Positions 24,805-25,131 of a stretch of DNA of 25,131 bases are shown here, one piece after another. Origin of the DNA: W0P28-013 sp963593685 (lineage in GTDB: Bacteria; Bacteroidota; Bacteroidia; Bacteroidales; Paludibacteraceae). The DNA is taken from contig CAVBBP010000040.1 of NCBI GenBank assembly GCA_963593685.1, forward strand, positions 1-25,131, read 5' to 3'. Under the pieces are notes generated by a model, which saw only the letters and a list, made by a program, of their open reading frames with translations, had not been told where the DNA came from and ran no database searches. The translations under genes were made by a program, and so were the position numbers. The number at the start of each line of letters is the position of its first letter. Within the stretch, counting starts at the first letter, position 1.

Positions 24805-25045
24805 TAGCAAGTAGCAAGAAAAGTGATAATTGATAATTGACAATTGACAATGAGAGGTTATAGGTTATAGGTTATAGGTTATAGGTTATAGAATAAAGAA
24901 TAAAGAATAAAGAATAAAGAATAAAGAATAAAGACAAAGGACTTTTTAATTATCCAATTATCTAATTTCCAATTATTTAATTAAATTTTGGCGGTGTTTC
25001 GGAATGTAATAATTCATAATTCGTAATTCAAAATTCATAATTATA
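24805..25045. repeat. Repeat-rich intergenic region after ettA
   Basis: In order: TAGTAGCAAGTAGCAAG words, GATAATTGATAATTGACAAT words, five GGTTATA units (24856-24890), six GAATAAA units (24891-24932), the TTATCTAATTTCCAATTATT block (24957-24976), GGCGGTGTTTCGGAATG (24990-25006) and TTCATAATTCGTAATTC words (25012-25040). Block order parallels 10654-10840. Confidence 0.75.
24856..24932. repeat. Two adjacent perfect heptamer tandem arrays
   Basis: Five perfect GGTTATA units (24856-24890) run directly into six perfect GAATAAA units (24891-24932). Perfect microsatellites of this kind should vary in copy number between strains. Confidence 0.9.
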
Positions 25046-25131
25046 GTGAATTCGCTTCGTTTTTGGTTGAAAAACGGCCGTGATATTTCGCTGCCACAGT
25101 CGGCATTGCCCTGCCTGACGGCTATGGTGCT
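25046..25131 (+). CDS. Probable UbiA-family prenyltransferase, N-terminus only (runs off window)
   Basis: From GTG 25046 the frame reads VNSLRFWLKNGRDISLPQSA, then LPCLTAMV, to the window edge. The pattern W-L-K-N-x-R...LPQSxLPxLTA resembles the start of Bacteroidota UbiA-type prenyltransferases, such as the menaquinone-pathway 1,4-dihydroxy-2-naphthoate enzyme. Codon use (CGC, CTG, TCG) switches from the AT-rich repeat DNA to that of real genes here. Only 28 codons are visible, so the assignment is tentative and the start could be a different codon. Confidence 0.5.
   Translation, partial: MNSLRFWLKNGRDISLPQSALPCLTAMV

Noticed and set aside
24856..24932. Possible CRISPR array
   Set aside because: Units are 7 bp and contiguous without spacers, and no cas gene is present.

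Overview
The window is chromosomal DNA from a member of the Bacteroidota, most likely the order Bacteroidales. The gene families point that way: a TonB-dependent receptor with a carboxypeptidase-like regulatory domain, a secreted protein with a type IX secretion-like C-terminus, a FISUMP lipoprotein, a DUF3109 protein and fused FeoA-FeoB. So do the promoters: several starts are preceded by TAnnTTTG at -7 with TTG or TTTG 19-20 bases upstream, the Bacteroidota sigma-ABfr pattern. I cannot name a genus. No rRNA, CRISPR array, transposase or phage gene was seen.

Layout. 1-441 is repeat-rich DNA leading into prmA and an overlapping Wzx-like flippase (442-2570, +). On the minus strand, 2543-6651 reads (in transcription order) mntP, a FemAB/GNAT-like protein, a 16-codon glycosyltransferase start, a four-gene cassette (163-aa unknown protein, DUF3791, DUF3990, 68-aa protein), then the first third of one glycosyltransferase joined out of frame to the last two thirds of another. 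From 6952 to 10653 are a DUF3109 protein (-), a COG2509-type FAD protein (+) and a CCA-adding-type nucleotidyltransferase (+). 11037-16023 holds a TonB-dependent receptor and a UvrD/PcrA helicase (both -). 16322-21709 holds rubrerythrin, class II fructose-bisphosphate aldolase, a small secreted protein and FeoAB (all +). The right end has tRNA-Lys(TTT) (-), a FISUMP lipoprotein (-), ettA (+) and the first 28 codons of a probable UbiA-type prenyltransferase running off the edge.

Most genes are ordinary housekeeping. Two things stand out. First, the glycan locus at 2543-5181 appears broken and rebuilt. A glycosyltransferase whose start codon overlaps the FemAB-like gene survives only as a start and a C-terminal part. 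Between them lies a cassette of four ATGA-coupled genes with its own promoter, including a DUF3990 protein with ADP-ribosyltransferase-like motifs and two small partner proteins. Second, nearly every intergenic region is a mosaic of the same short degenerate repeats in partly conserved order. It includes a 62-bp hairpin element (three copies of identical length, one pair of compensatory changes), small GGACGC palindromes, and a composite leader module lying upstream of four different genes in the sense orientation.

All calls come from reading the sequence by eye; no alignment, folding or database search was run.
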